Of a stretch of 64,000 nucleotides of DNA, positions 55,329 through 63,946 are shown one piece after another; position 1 is the first letter of the stretch; each line of letters opens with the position of its first letter. The position numbers were made by a program, and so were the translations under genes. The DNA comes from UPXZ01 sp964634605 (GTDB lineage Bacteria; Bacteroidota; Bacteroidia; Bacteroidales; Paludibacteraceae), in the NCBI GenBank assembly GCA_964634605.1, contig CAZWLJ010000009.1, forward strand, positions 14,753-78,752, in the 5' to 3' direction. A model generated the notes under the pieces. It searched no databases and was not told the origin of the DNA. It saw only the letters and a program-made list of their open reading frames with translations.

Positions 55329-55767
55329 GGGATAACGCTTATTTAATGTAAAAAAGCAATTGCCGATGTTTTATTGAGAATCAAAATAACACCTTCAAAC
55401 TTAATCTTCTGAAATATAGACAGTAAAAAATTGATTATTACAAAAATAAAAGAATAAAAATTACCATTTATGGATCAAACTGTCAAATATTAAAAAGATA
55501 AAACAGTAATTACCTGCCTGCCTGTTTACAAAAATAGGGAAATAATTTTATTATTTAATAATTAAAATTTAAAAAACAACATTTCAACTCTGATAACAAA
55601 AATTACTCTTTTAATTATTATAAAAGCATCAATCAGTTGTCAACCTTTGTTTCTTTCAGCCGGGAAATCTTCTAAAATGAATACAAACCATTTCCCGAAT
55701 AATTATAAAAAAAAGGATACCGATGACTCAATATCCTTATCTTTTATAATTTATCTCCAGACAACAA
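55329..55767. other. 439-bp AT-rich intergenic region at the head of the large locus
   Basis: No gene is seen. Two minus-strand matches to TAnnTTTG (TATTTTTG at 55448-55441 and at 55536-55529) could serve the DUF4965-type gene at 55328, but neither has a TTTG at the proper -33 distance and the region is very rich in A/T, so chance matches are likely. The far end holds the terminator of the polyamine gene. Confidence 0.4.
55707..55738 (-). terminator. Intrinsic terminator after the carboxynorspermidine dehydrogenase gene
   Basis: A stem of AAGGATA with TATCCTT (55713-55719 and 55732-55738) around a 12-nt loop. On the minus strand it is followed by a run of T (plus-strand A run from 55707). 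It lies about 30 nt past the stop at 55768. Confidence 0.7.
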
Positions 55768-56970
55768 TTACAGCTCCAGGTCTACATCATGGAGTTCTTT
55801 CCACGGAAGTCCCTGTTTGTTGAGTTGTTCCATAAAAGGAGCCGGATTAAATTGTTCCACATTATATACTCCGGGTTTACTCCATTCGCCGGTAAGATAC
55901 ATCATGGCTCCAATCATTGCAGGCACTCCGGTAGTATAGCTTACAGCCTGTGTGCCGGTTTCCTTGTATGCGGCTTCGTGACTGCAATTGTTGTAAATAT
56001 AGTATGTTTTTACATTTCCGTTTTTGAATCCTTTAATGCGGCATCCGATGGAAGTTTTACCTTTGTAATTTTCTCCCAGTTCGCCCGGGTTGGGTAAAAC
56101 GGCTTTCAGAAACTGAATTGGAACTATTTTGCATCCGTTGTAATCCACTTCGTCGATGCGGGCCATGCCGATATTCTGAATCACACGTAAATGAGTCAGA
56201 TATTCCTGCCCGAAGGTCATCCAGAAGCGTGCACGCTTGATGGTCGGGAAGTTTTTAACGAGCGATTCGAGTTCCTCGTGATATATCACATACGATTCTT
56301 TGGCACCAATTTCCGGATAATTCAAAGGTTTGTGAATGGCATGCGGTTCAGTTTCAACCCATTTGCCATTTTCGTAATACTTACCATTCTGAGTTACTTC
56401 GCGTATATTTATTTCAGGATTGAAGTTTGTGGCAAAAGGCTTTCCGTGATCACCTGCATTACAATCAACAATATCCAGGTAATGTATTTCATCGAAATGC
56501 TGTTTTGCTGCATGGGCTGTAAAAATACTCGTTACTCCAGGATCAAATCCACATCCAAGTATGGCGGTAAGCCCGGCTTTTTTGAACTTATCATGATATG
56601 CCCACTGCCATTTGTATTCGAATTTTGCTTCGTCCTTGGGTTCGTAATTGGCAGTATCCAGGTAATTGACGCCCGCTTCAAGGCAAGCATCCATGATGCT
56701 CAGATCCTGATAAGGCAATGCTACATTGACAAGAATGTCGGGCTGAAAGTCCCTGAGCAGTGCAACGAGTTCGGCAACATTATCCGCATCAACCTGAGCC
56801 GTCTTAATATCAACATGATAGCGTTTTTTAACATCGGCTGCTATTGCATCGCATTTTGATTTTGTGCGGCTTGCCAGCATTATTTCGGTAAACACGTCCG
56901 GATTTTGAGCTATCTTATGAACCACTACAGTTCCCACACCTCCGGCACCAATAACTAATACTCTTCCCAT
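55768..56970 (-). CDS. Carboxynorspermidine (carboxyspermidine) dehydrogenase, saccharopine-dehydrogenase family
   Basis: A 400-residue cytoplasmic enzyme with an N-terminal Rossmann fold (VLVIGAGGVGTVVVHKIA, residues 4-21). The C-terminal saccharopine-dehydrogenase-like domain includes GCGFDPGVTSIFTAHAAKQ and VSYTTGVPAMIGAMMYL. In the carboxyspermidine pathway it reductively condenses aspartate semialdehyde with a diamine, using NADPH. The next enzyme, the decarboxylase NspC, is encoded 154 bp upstream on the same strand, which distinguishes it from a lysine-pathway saccharopine dehydrogenase. Confidence 0.92.
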   Translation of the reverse strand: MGRVLVIGAGGVGTVVVHKIAQNPDVFTEIMLASRTKSKCDAIAADVKKRYHVDIKTAQVDADNVAELVALLRDFQPDILVNVALPYQDLSIMDACLEAGVNYLDTANYEPKDEAKFEYKWQWAYHDKFKKAGLTAILGCGFDPGVTSIFTAHAAKQHFDEIHYLDIVDCNAGDHGKPFATNFNPEINIREVTQNGKYYENGKWVETEPHAIHKPLNYPEIGAKESYVIYHEELESLVKNFPTIKRARFWMTFGQEYLTHLRVIQNIGMARIDEVDYNGCKIVPIQFLKAVLPNPGELGENYKGKTSIGCRIKGFKNGNVKTYYIYNNCSHEAAYKETGTQAVSYTTGVPAMIGAMMYLTGEWSKPGVYNVEQFNPAPFMEQLNKQGLPWKELHDVDLEL

Positions 56971-57124
56971 TTTATTCCTTTTAAAAAAAGTCGTTTAGAT
57001 TTATTTTTTGAAAAATAATTTTTCTTTTCTATCATTATTTTTTAATACACAAAAATAAATCAATAAAACTTAAACACCAAATTAATTCTATTTTTTATTC
57101 TTAAACTAATTCTGAAAACGGCTG

Positions 57125-58255
57125 TCATGACATCCTGTTTTTATAATCTTCGTAACTGAATTTCCGAATCAATTTAAACTCCTTATCGCTGGTGATCATA
57201 CCGATGGAAGGGTGCGTCACCCCATTGAACATGGTGGTTTTAACCATGGTATAATGTATCATATCTTCAAAAATTACCTTATCACCCACCTTCAGCTGTT
57301 CGTCAAACGACCAGGAACCATAAAAATCTCCGGACAGACAACTGTTGCCTCCCATCCTGAAAACCGGTTTACCTGTTTCGGGTTCATAAGCTCCACGAAT
57401 TACGGGTTTGTAGGGCATTTCGAGACAATCGGGCATGTGGCATGAGAATGACACATCGAGCATAGCTGTTTTGATACCCTTATTTTCCACAATATCCAGC
57501 ACGGTGGAAACCAGAGAGCCGGTCTGCCATACAAAAGCACTTCCCGGTTCGAGAATGACATGCAAATCCGGGTACTTCTTTTTGAAGTTTTTCAGCAATT
57601 GTATCAGATGTTCCACGTCGTAATCCTTGTGTGTCATCAGATGGCCGCCTCCCATGTTAAGCCATTTGATCTGGTGGAAAAATTTTCCGAACTTATCCTC
57701 GACAACTGCAAGTGTTTTTTCCAGATCAAACGACCTGGATTCACAAAGTGTGTGAAAATGAAGACCTTCGATGCCCTCCGGTAACGTATCTCCCAATAAT
57801 TCAGCCACTACTCCCAGCCGCGATCCGGGTGCACAGGGATTGTACAAATCGGTTTCTACATCAGAAAATTCCGGATTAATGCGTAATCCGCATGAAATAT
57901 TTTCACCTGAAGTCTGCGGGTAAAATTTAAGGAACTGCGATATCGAATTAAATGTAATGTGACTGCTCAGGCTCATTATCTCAGGAAACTCGGCTTCGGA
58001 ATAAGCGGGAGCATACGTATGAGCTTTGTTGTGCATTTCCTCGCAGGCCAGGCGTGCTTCAGCGAGCGAACTCGCCGTGCTGCTGTCCACATATTCACGG
58101 ACGATGGGAAAAACCGACCACATGGCAAACGCCTTGAATGCCAGAATGATTTCTACTTCTGCACGGCGAGCCACAGAACTGATGAGCTCCAGATTTTTGC
58201 GAAAAGCCTGCTCATCAATCACATAGCAGGGTGAAGGTATTTCAGAATAATTCAA
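57125..58255 (-). CDS. nspC: Carboxynorspermidine decarboxylase
   Basis: A 376-residue fold-type III PLP enzyme of normal NspC length. The PLP lysine is Lys41 in ILAFKAFAMW. HTLCES and MGGGHLMTH mark the barrel, and GSAFVWQTGSLVSTV and GNSCLSGDF the C-terminal domain. It decarboxylates carboxyspermidine or carboxynorspermidine to the free triamine, the usual spermidine route in Bacteroidota. It pairs with the dehydrogenase gene downstream. Confidence 0.96.
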   Translation of the reverse strand: MNYSEIPSPCYVIDEQAFRKNLELISSVARRAEVEIILAFKAFAMWSVFPIVREYVDSSTASSLAEARLACEEMHNKAHTYAPAYSEAEFPEIMSLSSHITFNSISQFLKFYPQTSGENISCGLRINPEFSDVETDLYNPCAPGSRLGVVAELLGDTLPEGIEGLHFHTLCESRSFDLEKTLAVVEDKFGKFFHQIKWLNMGGGHLMTHKDYDVEHLIQLLKNFKKKYPDLHVILEPGSAFVWQTGSLVSTVLDIVENKGIKTAMLDVSFSCHMPDCLEMPYKPVIRGAYEPETGKPVFRMGGNSCLSGDFYGSWSFDEQLKVGDKVIFEDMIHYTMVKTTMFNGVTHPSIGMITSDKEFKLIRKFSYEDYKNRMS

Positions 58256-58305
58256 TTTTTATTTAAATGTAAGGTTATGTAAATTACTTATTTTTACAGG
58301 CTAAA

Positions 58306-58321
58306 GTCAGTTTGAACTGAC
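58306..58321 (-). terminator. Possible weak terminator between the S41 protease gene and nspC
   Basis: A 6-bp stem GTCAGT/ACTGAC with a 4-nt loop starts 12 nt past the protease stop. Only TTT follows on the minus strand, so read-through into nspC is possible. Confidence 0.35.
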
Positions 58322-58332
58322 GGTATACCGGA

Positions 58333-59979
58333 TTACTTGTTCAGTATCTGATTAAATCTGGTTCCGTTTGTCAGAAATTGTATGGCCACTTTCAGATCCG
58401 AATCTTCTTTGAGCATGTATTGCACCTGCCCTTTCTGAAAATAGTACCGCTGAAGAATCTCGACTGTCAGCATTTCTTCGATTTCTTTCCTGTTTTCACG
58501 GATATTTTGCTCCACATCAGGCATTAGCTTGGCTTTCAGAGCGTCGAATTCAGCTTTTGCACTCACATCAAAGCCCTCGTATGCAGCCATTTCAGTGAGT
58601 TGTTTGAAATAATTCTCGGTTTGAGTGGTGTAGGTAAATTTCTTTTCGTTTACCAGGTAGTTCACAAATTCGTTGAATTCATCATCAGTCAGACTGAACT
58701 TATCGGGAGTGGCAATGCTTTTATGTTTTTGGGCATAGCGTGTGGCAAAATCAAAATAATGATTCTGCAACAGAATATAATAAGCGATATTCAGTTTACG
58801 CGAATCGGTAGTCACGCTGTCGGGTAAAACACCACCTCCGTCTCTCACAATTCGTCCGTTGGCTGTTTTGAATTCGGTTGTCAGACTGTCAGGAATTCTT
58901 CCCACGCTGCCGTCTTCATTCCGGTGGCTGTAGTCCAGCGCCTGCACACATCTGCCGCTTGGAGTATAGTATTTTGCCATGGTTACTTTGATATTTCCGC
59001 CGTAGCCCACCGGACGAATGCTTTGTACCAGTCCTTTTCCAAACGTGCGCTCACCGATGACAATCCCACGGTCCAGATCCTGAATAGCTCCGGCCAGAAT
59101 TTCGGAAGCAGATGCTGAACCCCGGTTGACAATTACCGCGAGCTTCATTTCCGGATAAACGGGGTCGGAAGGTGTTTTGTACGTACGGTCGGTTTCGTAA
59201 TTTCGTCCTTTTGTGGAAACGATGGAAGTTCCTTTTGGCACAAAATAGCCCATTATTTTTACAGCTTCGTCAACAAGCCCTCCCGGATTGTTCCGTACAT
59301 CAATAATCAGTGAACGAATCTGATTGTTTTTGACCATGTCATTTACAGCATTCTTGAATTCGGTGGCAGCTTTATCCGTGAAATCATTGAGCATGAGGTA
59401 GCCTGTGCCGTTTTCGAGCGCTGCATAATAAGTCACCGGATTGAACTGGATATTTTCGCGGGTGAATTTCTTAACTATTGGTTTATTCTCGTTCCAGCGT
59501 TCAATTTTCATTGTTATCTCGGTTCCGTTTTTTCCTTTCAGCATTTCGCTTACCTGAGCAGTCGTTTTTCCAGTGGCTTTTACCCCATCGACTTCCAGAA
59601 TGATGTCGCCTGCGCGCAATCCGTTTTTTTGCGCAGGCATCCCTTCGTATGGCTCTGATATAACCACATTCCCGTCTTTCTGCATTATGAGTGCACCTAT
59701 TCCGGCATACTCGCCGGTAGTCATCATCTTCAGGTCATCGTTCATCTCCTCGGGGATATACACGGTGTAGGGATCGAGAGAAGAGAGCATATTGCTGATA
59801 CCTTCCTGAACTACCTTGTCATAATCCAGTGTATCCACATAAAACGAATTCAACTCCCGCAGTATGCTGTTGAAAACGCTCAGATTTTTATTGATTTTAA
59901 AATACTTATCTTCTTTGTCCTGCGCATTTACCGAAATACCGAACAACAGAATAATCAGCGGAATATATATTTTTCTCAT
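58333..59979 (-). CDS. S41-family C-terminal processing protease with PDZ domain
   Basis: The ATG at 59977-59979 was chosen because it opens the signal peptide (MRKIYIPLIILLFGISVNAQ); the longer frame adds eight residues. The protein has the CTP layout: N-terminal helical part, PDZ domain (GEYAGIGALIMQKDGNVVIS, then GLRAGDIILEVDGVKA) and S41 protease core. The catalytic Ser is in NRGSASASEIL and the Lys in GERTFGKGLVQ. A long C-terminal helical region follows. Such proteases trim or degrade periplasmic proteins. Its upstream neighbour on the same strand is coaD. Confidence 0.95.
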   Translation of the reverse strand: MRKIYIPLIILLFGISVNAQDKEDKYFKINKNLSVFNSILRELNSFYVDTLDYDKVVQEGISNMLSSLDPYTVYIPEEMNDDLKMMTTGEYAGIGALIMQKDGNVVISEPYEGMPAQKNGLRAGDIILEVDGVKATGKTTAQVSEMLKGKNGTEITMKIERWNENKPIVKKFTRENIQFNPVTYYAALENGTGYLMLNDFTDKAATEFKNAVNDMVKNNQIRSLIIDVRNNPGGLVDEAVKIMGYFVPKGTSIVSTKGRNYETDRTYKTPSDPVYPEMKLAVIVNRGSASASEILAGAIQDLDRGIVIGERTFGKGLVQSIRPVGYGGNIKVTMAKYYTPSGRCVQALDYSHRNEDGSVGRIPDSLTTEFKTANGRIVRDGGGVLPDSVTTDSRKLNIAYYILLQNHYFDFATRYAQKHKSIATPDKFSLTDDEFNEFVNYLVNEKKFTYTTQTENYFKQLTEMAAYEGFDVSAKAEFDALKAKLMPDVEQNIRENRKEIEEMLTVEILQRYYFQKGQVQYMLKEDSDLKVAIQFLTNGTRFNQILNK

Positions 59980-60135
59980 AATAATTAATAATCTCTGAAT
60001 CAATAAAATAACAAAACATTTTTTTTGTAAAATAAATTAATCTACTATTGTGAAGTGTGTGCACCCTCAAAAAAAATCAGGGCATATCATTTGTCTTAAA
60101 AGTAAAAACAGTAAACACACAAACAGATGAAACAG

Positions 60136-60588
60136 CTAAATAACCACTCCGGGTGGCAAGAATCCGGTAATATCTCTGCCGTAAGCTATCAAATCCCGTA
60201 CCACGGTTGACGAGATAAACGAGTATTCTGTTTCTGTGAATAAAATGACAGTCTCCAGACCACTCAGTTGCCGGTTGGCATTAGCTATTGTGTGCTCATA
60301 CTCAAAATCCGATACGGTACGCAAACCACGCAGGAGGTATCCGGCTCCTACTGAAGATGCAAAATCAACTGTCAGGCTGTCGTAGGTTTGCACGGTGACT
60401 CCCGGTTCGTTTTTAAAAGCCTGCTGAATTATGTCTATTCGCTTTTCAAGATCGAAAAGGGTTTTTTTTGTCTGATTGACACCTATGCCAATTACAACCT
60501 CGTCAAACAACTGCAATCCGCGCATCACTATACTGTAATGCCCGATAGTAAACGGATCGAATGTGCCGGGAAATATAGCTCGTTTCAT
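60136..60588 (-). CDS. coaD: Phosphopantetheine adenylyltransferase
   Basis: A 150-residue protein of typical CoaD length. The nucleotidyltransferase signature is PGTFDPFTIGH (residues 7-17, with His17), and the second is EYSFISSTVVRDL near the C-terminus. It makes dephospho-CoA from ATP and 4'-phosphopantetheine, the fourth step of CoA synthesis. A -7 element TATCTTTG on the minus strand (60705 down to 60698) lies about 110 nt before the start. Confidence 0.97.
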   Translation of the reverse strand: MKRAIFPGTFDPFTIGHYSIVMRGLQLFDEVVIGIGVNQTKKTLFDLEKRIDIIQQAFKNEPGVTVQTYDSLTVDFASSVGAGYLLRGLRTVSDFEYEHTIANANRQLSGLETVILFTETEYSFISSTVVRDLIAYGRDITGFLPPGVVI

Positions 60589-60964
60589 TTTTTTATTCAG
60601 ATGCCAGGCACCCGATTAACAGATTTCAAAGAAAATATCGGCAAAATAAAAAAGTCCGGATTCTGAAATCGGTTACCAGATGTCTGAATTAAGGTTACAA
60701 AGATACGGATTTTTTTAACGCAACGGATTTTGAATGAAGTTGTTTTGGTTTTTTAAGGGTTTGTATAAAACCTGCATTTTTCAAACTAATCAGGAAGAAG
60801 TTGCCATACATTAATTTTTAAAAAGCTATATTTGCACACAAAAAAAAGAAGTTTGCCGGATGCTTCCATCAGCCTGATTCAGTGAAAGGTTCGTTAGTCA
60901 GGCAATTTACTTTTTCCTCAGTATCTATTCCGGCTAATTCAACAACTATGAAAGGAGACTGGAT
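60589..60964. promoter_or_regulatory. Divergent promoter region between coaD and the thioesterase gene
   Basis: This 376-bp region has TATCTTTG facing coaD (60705-60698) and TATATTTG facing the thioesterase (60827-60834), both matching TAnnTTTG. The plus-strand leader from about 60841 holds two tiny frames, ATG at 60860 (five codons) and ATG at 60948 (six codons, MKGDWI). The TGA of the second overlaps the thioesterase TTG start as TTGA. Confidence 0.5.
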
Positions 60965-61717
60965 TTGAAGAATTATTTTGAGAAACAATTTGAGTTAAGG
61001 TATTTCGAAATGAATAAATTCGGAGAGGCATCGTCAACTGCTATCTTAACATTACTTGAAGAAACAGCTGCAGACCATTGCTATGTTATCAACCACAGTT
61101 TGTATGACCTTGAGAAACAAAACATTGGATGGGTTTTGCTTTCGGGTTATATGGAAATGGATTATTATCCCGGATACAAAGAAAAGATTGTAATCAGAAC
61201 CTGGCTGTCAAAGTATTCCGCTATCAAAGGATTCAGGGAAAACATCATTTACAACGAGCAGGGACACATCATTGGCAAAGCAAAAGGACTTTGGGTGTTT
61301 TTTGATATCAACAGAAGAAAACCTGTACAAATATCGGATGCAATCAAAAACAAATGGTCGTATATCAATGAAGACTGTGTGAACCATGATATAACAAAAA
61401 AAATACAGGAAACAGTCAGGGCAAATAACGAAAAAGAGTTTATGATTAACCGTTACGATGTTGATTCGAACCTGCACGTGAACAACATCAGATACTTACA
61501 ATGGCTGATTGAATCGATGCCTGAAAATATTTTTGACAATTATTATTTACAATCGATCGATGGACGGTTTATAGCTGAAGCCCAACTTGGCGACACAGTC
61601 CTGTCGCTCACCGACTGGGATGCTGATGCCAATTCATATATTCACACCATAAAAACTCAGAAAGACAATAAAGTTTGTGCCACGGCTAAAACAATTTGGA
61701 AACCAAGGATTAAATAA
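60965..61717 (+). CDS. Acyl-ACP thioesterase (double hotdog), TTG start
   Basis: A 250-residue cytoplasmic protein with two hotdog halves (about 1-135 and 145-250). The C-terminal active-site pattern of the FatA/FatB family is present in DVDSNLHVNNIRYLQWL (Asn and His). It hydrolyses acyl-ACP to free fatty acid. No ATG lies in frame before the conserved N-terminus (an in-frame TAA stands at 60935). The TTG at 60965 is 7 nt after a good Shine-Dalgarno GGAG (60954-60957), which decides the start. That Shine-Dalgarno is inside a six-codon leader frame whose stop overlaps the TTG. Confidence 0.92.
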   Translation: MKNYFEKQFELRYFEMNKFGEASSTAILTLLEETAADHCYVINHSLYDLEKQNIGWVLLSGYMEMDYYPGYKEKIVIRTWLSKYSAIKGFRENIIYNEQGHIIGKAKGLWVFFDINRRKPVQISDAIKNKWSYINEDCVNHDITKKIQETVRANNEKEFMINRYDVDSNLHVNNIRYLQWLIESMPENIFDNYYLQSIDGRFIAEAQLGDTVLSLTDWDADANSYIHTIKTQKDNKVCATAKTIWKPRIK

Positions 61718-61808
61718 TCCTGCACACTACCAGCTGCTATCGGCATTTACAATTCCCGGATGCAGTTCACAATAATATCATATAAAAACGGAGCCTTACT
61801 ACTTATTT

Positions 61809-61840
61809 TTTGCCCAATCCTTCAAAAACCACTAATTTTG
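61809..61840 (+). promoter_or_regulatory. Promoter of the CCA-adding enzyme gene
   Basis: TTTG (61809-61812), 20 nt, then TAATTTTG (61833-61840): a full match to the Bacteroidota -33/-7 pattern. Transcription would start near 61847, so the ATG at 61861 is the true start and the longer frame from TTG 61810 is not used. Confidence 0.75.
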
Positions 61841-61860
61841 CATTTCGAAAAAACGATAAT

Positions 61861-63270
61861 ATGCAGCAACATTTAGAGGAAAAAATTTTCAGGCTGATTT
61901 CCGAAACGGCTGATGAAATGGGTTTGGAAACCTATGTTATTGGCGGTTTTGTACGCGACATATATCTCCGCCGCCCATCAAAAGATATTGATATTGTGAC
62001 AGTTGGGAGCGGAATAGCGCTTGCCGAGCAGGTATATAAAAAACTTGGCAAAAAAGCAAAATTTTCCTTTTTCAAAACGTATGGTACTGCTCAGGTGAAA
62101 ACCCACGAGTGGGAAGTGGAATTCGTGGGCGCCCGCAAGGAATCATATACCCGCGATTCACGCAATCCGGTGGTAGAAAACGGCACTCTGGAAGACGATC
62201 AGAACCGCCGCGATTTCACTATCAACGCCCTTGCTCTCTGCCTGAACAAACATCGATACGGCGAACTGGTTGATCCTTTCAAAGGGCTGGAAGATTTGAA
62301 AAACTTCGTAATCCGCACTCCGCAGAATCCTGACATTACATTTTCAGATGATCCGCTCCGGATGATGCGCGGAATACGATTTGCTTCGCAACTTAGATTT
62401 TTTCTCGAAGAAAATACTTTCGATGCCATAGTCCGCAACAAAGACCGGATAAAAATCATAACCCGCGAGCGCATTGCTGACGAGCTTAATAAAATTATCC
62501 TTTCGCCAAAACCTTCCGCCGGATTCATTCTGCTCGAAAAAACCGGACTTTTGCAACTGATTTTTCCGGAGTTACTGGCTCTGAAAGGTGCCGAAACCAA
62601 AGACGGTGTGGGACATAAAGATAATTTTTACCATACACTGGCTGTTTTGGACGAATTAGCTTCGAAAACGGACAATCTGTGGCTGCGGTGGTCTGCCCTG
62701 CTTCACGATATAGGGAAACCCAGGACCAAAAAGTTTGACCCGAAGCTCGGATGGACATTTCATAACCACAACTTTATAGGCGTAAAAATGATACCGGAGA
62801 TATTCCGAAAAATGAAATTGCCCATGAACGAGAAAATGAAATATGTCCAGAAAATGGTCGGACTGCACATGCGCCCCATCGTGCTGAGCGAAGATGAAGT
62901 GACCGATTCGGCCGTGAGGCGGTTACTTTTCGAAGCGGGAGATGATATTGACGACCTGATGTTGCTCTGCAATGCCGACATCACATCCAAAAATCCCGAA
63001 AAAGTGCGCCGCTACCGGCAAAATTTTCAGCTTGTAAGTCAGAAATTGAAAGATATAGAGGAGAAAGATCGTGTCCGCAACTTTCAACCACCCATTAACG
63101 GACAGGAAATCATGGAAATCTTCCAACTGCCTGCGTGTAATACCGTGGGTGATATCAAAATGAAAATCAAAGATGCCATACTCGACGGTATTATTCCCAA
63201 CGAACACGAAGCAGCCCGGGAATACATGCTGAAACTGGGAAAAGAAATGGGGCTGGAATCGGGGTTATAA
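61861..63270 (+). CDS. cca: CCA tRNA nucleotidyltransferase/poly(A) polymerase-family protein with HD domain
   Basis: A 469-residue protein counted from the ATG at 61861. The nucleotidyltransferase signature is GGFVRDIYLRRPSKDID (28-44, metal aspartates Asp42 and Asp44). The RRDFTINALAL and DDPLRMMRGIRFASQL motifs of class II enzymes follow. An HD domain has LLHDIGKPRTKK and a HNHNF motif. The family repairs or builds the 3' CCA end of tRNAs. The tRNA-Met just downstream does not encode CCA, so this activity is needed here. Poly(A) polymerase function cannot be excluded by sequence alone. Confidence 0.93.
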   Translation: MQQHLEEKIFRLISETADEMGLETYVIGGFVRDIYLRRPSKDIDIVTVGSGIALAEQVYKKLGKKAKFSFFKTYGTAQVKTHEWEVEFVGARKESYTRDSRNPVVENGTLEDDQNRRDFTINALALCLNKHRYGELVDPFKGLEDLKNFVIRTPQNPDITFSDDPLRMMRGIRFASQLRFFLEENTFDAIVRNKDRIKIITRERIADELNKIILSPKPSAGFILLEKTGLLQLIFPELLALKGAETKDGVGHKDNFYHTLAVLDELASKTDNLWLRWSALLHDIGKPRTKKFDPKLGWTFHNHNFIGVKMIPEIFRKMKLPMNEKMKYVQKMVGLHMRPIVLSEDEVTDSAVRRLLFEAGDDIDDLMLLCNADITSKNPEKVRRYRQNFQLVSQKLKDIEEKDRVRNFQPPINGQEIMEIFQLPACNTVGDIKMKIKDAILDGIIPNEHEAAREYMLKLGKEMGLESGL

Positions 63271-63342
63271 TATATTCTGATTAACTTTCGGTGTATAATT
63301 TCAAAAAAACACTCAAATTATATCAATTTTCAACTATAATAA

Positions 63343-63374
63343 TTTTGACAAAACCATTTATTTTTCTACCTTTG
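63343..63374 (+). promoter_or_regulatory. Promoter of the tRNA array
   Basis: TTTTG (63343-63347), a 19-nt spacer and TACCTTTG (63367-63374) match the -33/-7 consensus. The start would be near 63381, about 12 nt before the first tRNA-like copy, so the two degenerate copies and the tRNA-Met share one transcript. Confidence 0.8.
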
Positions 63375-63392
63375 CACCCACAAAAAAATCAT

Positions 63393-63474
63393 GGCGAGAT
63401 AGCTCAGTTGGTTAGAGCGTCCCGATTTTTCATCGGGAAGGCCGGGAATCACTGAAAAAGATAGTTGACAGTTT
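63393..63474 (+). repeat. tRNA-like tandem copy 1 (82 nt), 3' half degenerate
   Basis: The first 27 nt are identical to the 5' end of the tRNA-Met at 63557 (acceptor strand, D-arm). The anticodon arm is CCCGA-TTTTTCA-TCGGG. It has no T-arm or 3' acceptor partner: after GGCCGGGAATCAC comes an unrelated A-rich tail to the next copy. Position 37 would be C, unlike any normal tRNA. It is best called a tRNA-derived repeat. Confidence 0.8.
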
Positions 63475-63556
63475 GGCGAGATAGCTCAGTTGGTTAGAGC
63501 GTCCCGATTCTTCATCGGGAAGGCCGGGAATCACCGAAAAAAATAGTTGCCAGTTT
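63475..63556 (+). repeat. tRNA-like tandem copy 2 (82 nt), 3' half degenerate
   Basis: It differs from copy 1 at four of 82 positions, with anticodon loop TTCTTCA. It is exactly in phase with copy 1 and with the tRNA-Met (82-nt period), so the array arose by tandem duplication. Confidence 0.8.
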
Positions 63557-63630
63557 GGCGAGATAGCTCAGTTGGTTAGAGCGCATGATTCATAATCATG
63601 AGGTCGGGGGATCATGCCCCCCTCTCGCTA
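63557..63630 (+). tRNA. tRNA-Met(CAU)
   Basis: A 74-nt cloverleaf: acceptor GGCGAGA with TCTCGCT (one G-U pair), D-arm GCTC/GAGC, anticodon arm CATGA-TTCATAA-TCATG with anticodon CAT, 5-nt variable loop, T-stem GGGGG/CCCCC and discriminator A. CCA is not encoded. The T-loop reads ATCATGC in place of TTCRANY, with bases 54 and 58 exchanged. The position-1 G pairs with U72, so it is not an obvious initiator; elongator tRNA-Met is likely, though an isoleucine tRNA with modified C34 cannot be excluded. Confidence 0.88.
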
Positions 63631-63643
63631 CTTTTTTAACATT

Positions 63644-63675
63644 AAGGTTGTTATATAAAAATAACAACCTTTTTT
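63644..63675 (+). terminator. Intrinsic terminator after tRNA-Met
   Basis: An 11-bp perfect stem (63644-63654 with 63661-63671), a 6-nt loop and a T-run to 63675. It separates the tRNA transcript from the GIY-YIG gene. Confidence 0.88.
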
Positions 63676-63694
63676 CATTTATAATCTCATTAGC

Positions 63695-63946
63695 ATGTAT
63701 ATTCTTTATATTCTTCAAAGTGAGAAAACCGGAAGATTCTATATCGGTAGTTGCGAGAACATTGATGAAAGACTGAACAGACATAATGCAGGTGCAACGC
63801 CTTCAACAAAATCAGGACGTCCCTGGAAAGTCGTTTATTCTGAAGAATTTCACACAAGAAGTGAAGCTATGAAACGCGAAAAAGAAGTTAAAGCTAAAAA
63901 GAGCAGAAATTACACCGAAACACTAATCAATAGCTCAGTTAGTTAG
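63695..63946 (+). CDS. Small GIY-YIG nuclease whose C-terminus is read through a tRNA D-arm
   Basis: An 83-residue single-domain protein of the UvrC/YhbQ-like GIY-YIG type. The N-terminal motif pair is YILYIL and FYIG, followed by the conserved Arg and His-Asn in DERLNRHNAG. The later catalytic Glu is in the AMKREKEVKAKK helix. Homologues act as DNA-cleaving nucleases, some within mobile elements. The last six codons and the stop (INSSVS-stop) are the D-arm of the partial tRNA that follows. Flanking tRNA 3' ends 31 nt long are identical at 63601-63631 and 63970-64000. The ATG has only a weak ribosome site and no clear promoter after the terminator. Confidence 0.85.
   Translation: MYILYILQSEKTGRFYIGSCENIDERLNRHNAGATPSTKSGRPWKVVYSEEFHTRSEAMKREKEVKAKKSRNYTETLINSSVS

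Noticed and set aside
61810..61860. TTG start at 61810 for the CCA-adding enzyme
   Set aside because: The codon overlaps the -33 element, and the predicted transcript start near 61847 lies after it.
63393..63556. Calling the two tandem copies tRNA-Lys (anticodons UUU and CUU)
   Set aside because: Position 37 would be a pyrimidine, there is no T-arm, and the 3' acceptor strand is missing.
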